Of a stretch of 64,000 bases of DNA, positions 62,106-64,000 are shown in pieces. The notes beneath the pieces are model-generated. The model saw only the letters and a program-made list of their open reading frames with translations. It was not told the origin of the DNA and made no database searches. The DNA is taken from assembly GCF_037081715.1 (NCBI RefSeq), contig NZ_JAZDDH010000001.1:1798001-1862000 (forward strand). The letters run 5' to 3'. A program made the translations under genes and the position numbers. The stretch is from Halalkalicoccus sp. CG83. GTDB lineage: Archaea; Halobacteriota; Halobacteria; Halobacteriales; Halalkalicoccaceae. Within the stretch, counting starts at the first letter, position 1. Every line of letters starts with the position of its first letter.

Positions 62106-62556
62106 CCATCGGGGTAGCCCGATCGCGCCGATCTGTTCGAACAGGCCGAGCATGTCGAACTGCGCCCAGGTCTCCGCGACCGTCCCGTCTCCGAGACGGT
62201 GGATCACGTTCCCCTCCATCCGGACCTCCCGTCCGGTGGGCTCGATCCCCGTGAACTCGCCCTCGTGAGTGCCGGTCTCGGTCGCCCGAAAGGCGACGTA
62301 CTCGCCGTCACGGAGCACCTCGTGCAGCGTCATCTCGCCGCCCGGGAACGCGGTCCGGAACGTCTCGAGCGTCCCCTTGAACCCCTCGGATCCGCGCTTC
62401 TCCTCGCGGACCGTCGGGTCGTATCGAACGTGGTCCTCGGCGAAGATCTCCTCCGTGAGGTCGTCGTTGCACCGTTCACGATCTCGCGAACGAACCGTCG
62501 CACGATCTCCTCGTTTCGCTCCTCTACCGTCAGTTCCGTCCGGGCTATCGCTCCAC
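62106..62556 (-). pseudogene. Frameshifted SnoaL-like ester cyclase
   Basis: One frame gives LTVEERNEEIVRRFVREIVNG, and the next frame, after a missing base near 62469-62470, gives NDDLTEEIFAEDHVRYDP followed by EMTLHEVLRDGEYVAFRATETGTHEGEFTGIEPTGREV and RLGDGTVAETWAQFDMLGLFEQIGA. These blocks are characteristic of SnoaL-like (ester cyclase) proteins. I see no usable start codon for the first frame, and the last frame has no stop in the expected place. Either a real pseudogene or a sequencing error in a single-domain gene. Confidence 0.72.
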
Positions 62557-62652
62557 ACCTCCGTGATGTAGTAGATCCCCGGAGAGCAGAGTCGTGTCGT
62601 CGACGTCCACCGGTGGGAAACCCTGATGCCACCGCCGGCCGAAGCGCGTGCC

Positions 62653-63096
62653 ATGAGCAGAGAGCCCTGGATGGATCGGGTGGTCGCCGACCGGATGGCC
62701 GTCGATCGGGAGTTCACCGAGCGGGTCAACGAGTCGCGCTTCTCGAGCCAACAGTGGGGACTGATCATGACCGCAACCGAGTTCGAGATCCGCGACCCCG
62801 AGAGCGAGGAGGCGCGACTCGTCGCCGACACGAGCAAGCTTCCCCAGATCATGCCCGAACTCGAGAAGATCGACGCGCAGGTACGGGCCGCCGGCGGTGC
62901 AGGTGGGGTCTCCGGATCGGGCGGCGGGGGCGGCGTCCTCGACTCGATCAGGAGCGCGCTCGGACTCGGCGGTGGCGGGAGCGACGAGGAGCTACTGGCG
63001 GCCGAATCGCTGGTCGAGGAGTACGCGAACAGGCTCCAGGAACGCCTCGAGAACCAGGGGAAGTGGGCGTCGGTTCGCGAGCAGGCGGCCGGCTAG
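62653..63096 (+). CDS. Haloarchaeal conserved protein, DUF5799-like
   Basis: This 147-residue acidic protein begins MSREPWMDRVVADRMAVDREF and contains SRFSSQQWGLIMTATEFEIRDPESEEARLVADTSKLPQIMPEL, a Gly-rich linker (about 86-115) and a helical end (ESLVEEYANRLQERLENQGKW). It matches a haloarchaeal family I know as DUF5799. No function is known. Its stop overlaps the end of the minus-strand 49-residue gene. Confidence 0.82.
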   Translation: MSREPWMDRVVADRMAVDREFTERVNESRFSSQQWGLIMTATEFEIRDPESEEARLVADTSKLPQIMPELEKIDAQVRAAGGAGGVSGSGGGGGVLDSIRSALGLGGGGSDEELLAAESLVEEYANRLQERLENQGKWASVREQAAG

Positions 63097-63242
63097 ATCT
63101 CGTCACCGGTCGTCTGGAGGCTCATCTCGCCCGCCTCGTAGATGTTGATCAGCTCGTTGACCAGTTCGTCGTACGATTCGTCGTCGATCCGAAGCGCGTC
63201 GAGTCGCTCGATCGTTTCTTCGTCCAGGTCTACCTTGGGCAT
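63093..63242 (-). CDS. Small haloarchaeal protein, DUF7557-like
   Basis: This frame encodes 49 residues: MPKVDLDEETIERLDALRID, then DESYDELVNELINIYEAGEMSL. The pattern of short strand plus two helices is like ribbon-helix-helix DNA-binding or antitoxin proteins, and resembles DUF7557. It ends four bases inside the end of the DUF5799-like gene on the opposite strand. The ATG is unambiguous. No toxin partner is adjacent, so an antitoxin role is not supported. Confidence 0.75.
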   Translation of the reverse strand: MPKVDLDEETIERLDALRIDDESYDELVNELINIYEAGEMSLQTTGDEI

Positions 63243-63345
63243 CACACGACGCTTCCGTCGCCGGCGTTGTAAGTGTTGGCGCGAACGGGCGCGGCGAGAT
63301 CAGCAGGTCTTTGAGCGCCCACGGGCGAGAGGGAGCCAGTTTGCC

Positions 63346-64000
63346 ATGAGCGATTCCCGGGGCGACGGCGGTCGGGCCGCGTTCGTCGAGTACGGCATCG
63401 AGGACAGACCGCCGCTGGCCGAGTCGATCCTGCTCGGCCTCCAGCACTACCTCACGATGGTGGGCGCGAACATCGCGGTCCCGCTGATCCTCGCGGGCGC
63501 GATGGGGATGCCCGCGGACGTCACCGCCCGCTTCGTCGGCACCTTCTTCGTCGTCAGCGGTGTGGCGACGCTCGCCCAGACCACGCTCGGCAACCGCTAT
63601 CCGATCGTCCAGGGCGCGCCCTTCTCGATGCTCGCGCCCGCGCTCGCCATCATCGCGGTCGTCGGCTCGCTGCCGGGTCAGCCCGACTGGCAGACCGCGC
63701 TCGTCCACCTCCAGGGGGCGATCATCGCCGCCGCGCTCGTCCAGGTCGCCATCGGCTATCTCGGACTGATCGGCCGGCTTCGGCGGTTCCTCTCGCCGGT
63801 GGTGATCGCACCCACGATCGCGCTGATCGGCCTCGCGCTGTTCGACGCCCCCCAGATCACCGCCGCCGACCAGGACTGGTGGCTGCTGGGGCTCACCGTC
63901 GGGCTGATCGTGTTGTTCTCACAGTACCTCAACGCCCGCAGCCGCGCGTTTCAGCTCTTTCCGGTGATCCTCGGGATGGCGACCGTCTGGCTGCTCGCGG
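63346..64000 (+). CDS. Uracil/xanthine permease, NCS2 family (3' end outside the window)
   Basis: The first 218 codons are seen: an N-terminal YGIEDRPPLAESILLGLQHYLTMVGANIAVPLILAGAMG, the NCS2 start with the QH motif, then QTTLGNRYPIVQGAPFSM and several membrane spans up to the right edge. Members import uracil, xanthine or uric acid with protons or sodium. The substrate-determining later part is missing. Confidence 0.93.
   Translation, partial: MSDSRGDGGRAAFVEYGIEDRPPLAESILLGLQHYLTMVGANIAVPLILAGAMGMPADVTARFVGTFFVVSGVATLAQTTLGNRYPIVQGAPFSMLAPALAIIAVVGSLPGQPDWQTALVHLQGAIIAAALVQVAIGYLGLIGRLRRFLSPVVIAPTIALIGLALFDAPQITAADQDWWLLGLTVGLIVLFSQYLNARSRAFQLFPVILGMATVWLLA

Noticed and set aside
63093-63242. 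The 49-residue protein as an antitoxin
   Set aside because: Its shape is ribbon-helix-helix-like, but no toxin-like gene lies next to it.
1-64000. CRISPR arrays, insertion sequences, rRNA and tRNA genes
   Set aside because: No regularly spaced repeats, transposase-like frames with terminal repeats, or structured RNA genes were recognised by eye on either strand.

Overview
This window is a gene-dense stretch of a haloarchaeal (class Halobacteria) chromosome. The evidence is high GC with strong C/G bias at third codon positions, very acidic proteins, twin-arginine (Tat) lipoprotein signals, leaderless promoters with TATA-like boxes about 25-30 bases before start codons, and archaeal marker genes: TFB, MBF1, proteasome alpha subunit, RNase P proteins Rnp2 and Rnp3, SBDS/SDO1, archaeal SAM synthetase and PyrI. 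I cannot fix the genus. I saw no rRNA, tRNA, CRISPR array, insertion sequence or replication origin.

Layout. 1-10 kb: TANGO2-like protein (cut by the window edge), SUI1 factor, DUF255 thioredoxin protein, small thioredoxin, MFS transporter, cysteine synthase, ThiI, SAM synthetase and a CYTH protein, giving a sulfur/redox flavour. 10-20 kb: a cysteine-poor redoxin-fold lipoprotein, an FKBP with a Gly/Met-rich segment, a RecA-fold protein without a normal Walker A, pyrB-pyrI, two overlapping TenA paralogues of different active-site type, a possible TIM-barrel protein next to a NUDIX hydrolase, a COG1325-like RNA-binding protein and an amino acid permease. 19.6-20.3 kb is a decayed region with an ACR3-like pseudogene. 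20-25 kb: acetolactate synthase-like enzyme, UspA, aldehyde dehydrogenase, a tiny zinc protein and Hsp20.

25-30.4 kb is a conserved archaeal information-processing run: rnp3, a methyltransferase, rnp2, psmA, sdo1, DUF2209 and hflX. 30.5-34 kb: moaC-nnr, a phage-like conserved protein and acylphosphatase. 34-37 kb holds two broken cation transporter genes (TrkH and a CPA1 Na+/H+ antiporter) around a lipoprotein. 37-46 kb: OGG-type glycosylase, DUF555, UPF0058, TFB, two Tat-exported proteins (ferritin-like and DUF4397), a DUF357/winged-helix/membrane protein set and a glycosyltransferase. 46-55 kb: a glutaredoxin-thioredoxin reductase fusion, a divergent NRAMP-like transporter overlapping a P-loop protein, MscS, a RecA-like/winged-helix regulator, aldo/keto reductase and DNA polymerase IV. 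55-64 kb: SelW-like protein, triosephosphate isomerase, MBF1, a hisC/adenylate kinase/CDP-alcohol transferase operon, FAH-family protein, UPF0173 hydrolase, two OsmC paralogues, a broken cyclase gene, small proteins and the start of a uracil/xanthine permease.

No single large unknown system stands out. The best leads are the Grx-TrxR fusion, the TenA C/E pair, the NRAMP-like/P-loop pair, the TIM-barrel-like protein with a Cys cluster, and promoter-proximal palindromes before sdo1 and the DUF7504-like gene. Four genes are broken by one or two small lesions each; sequencing error is the competing explanation for these.
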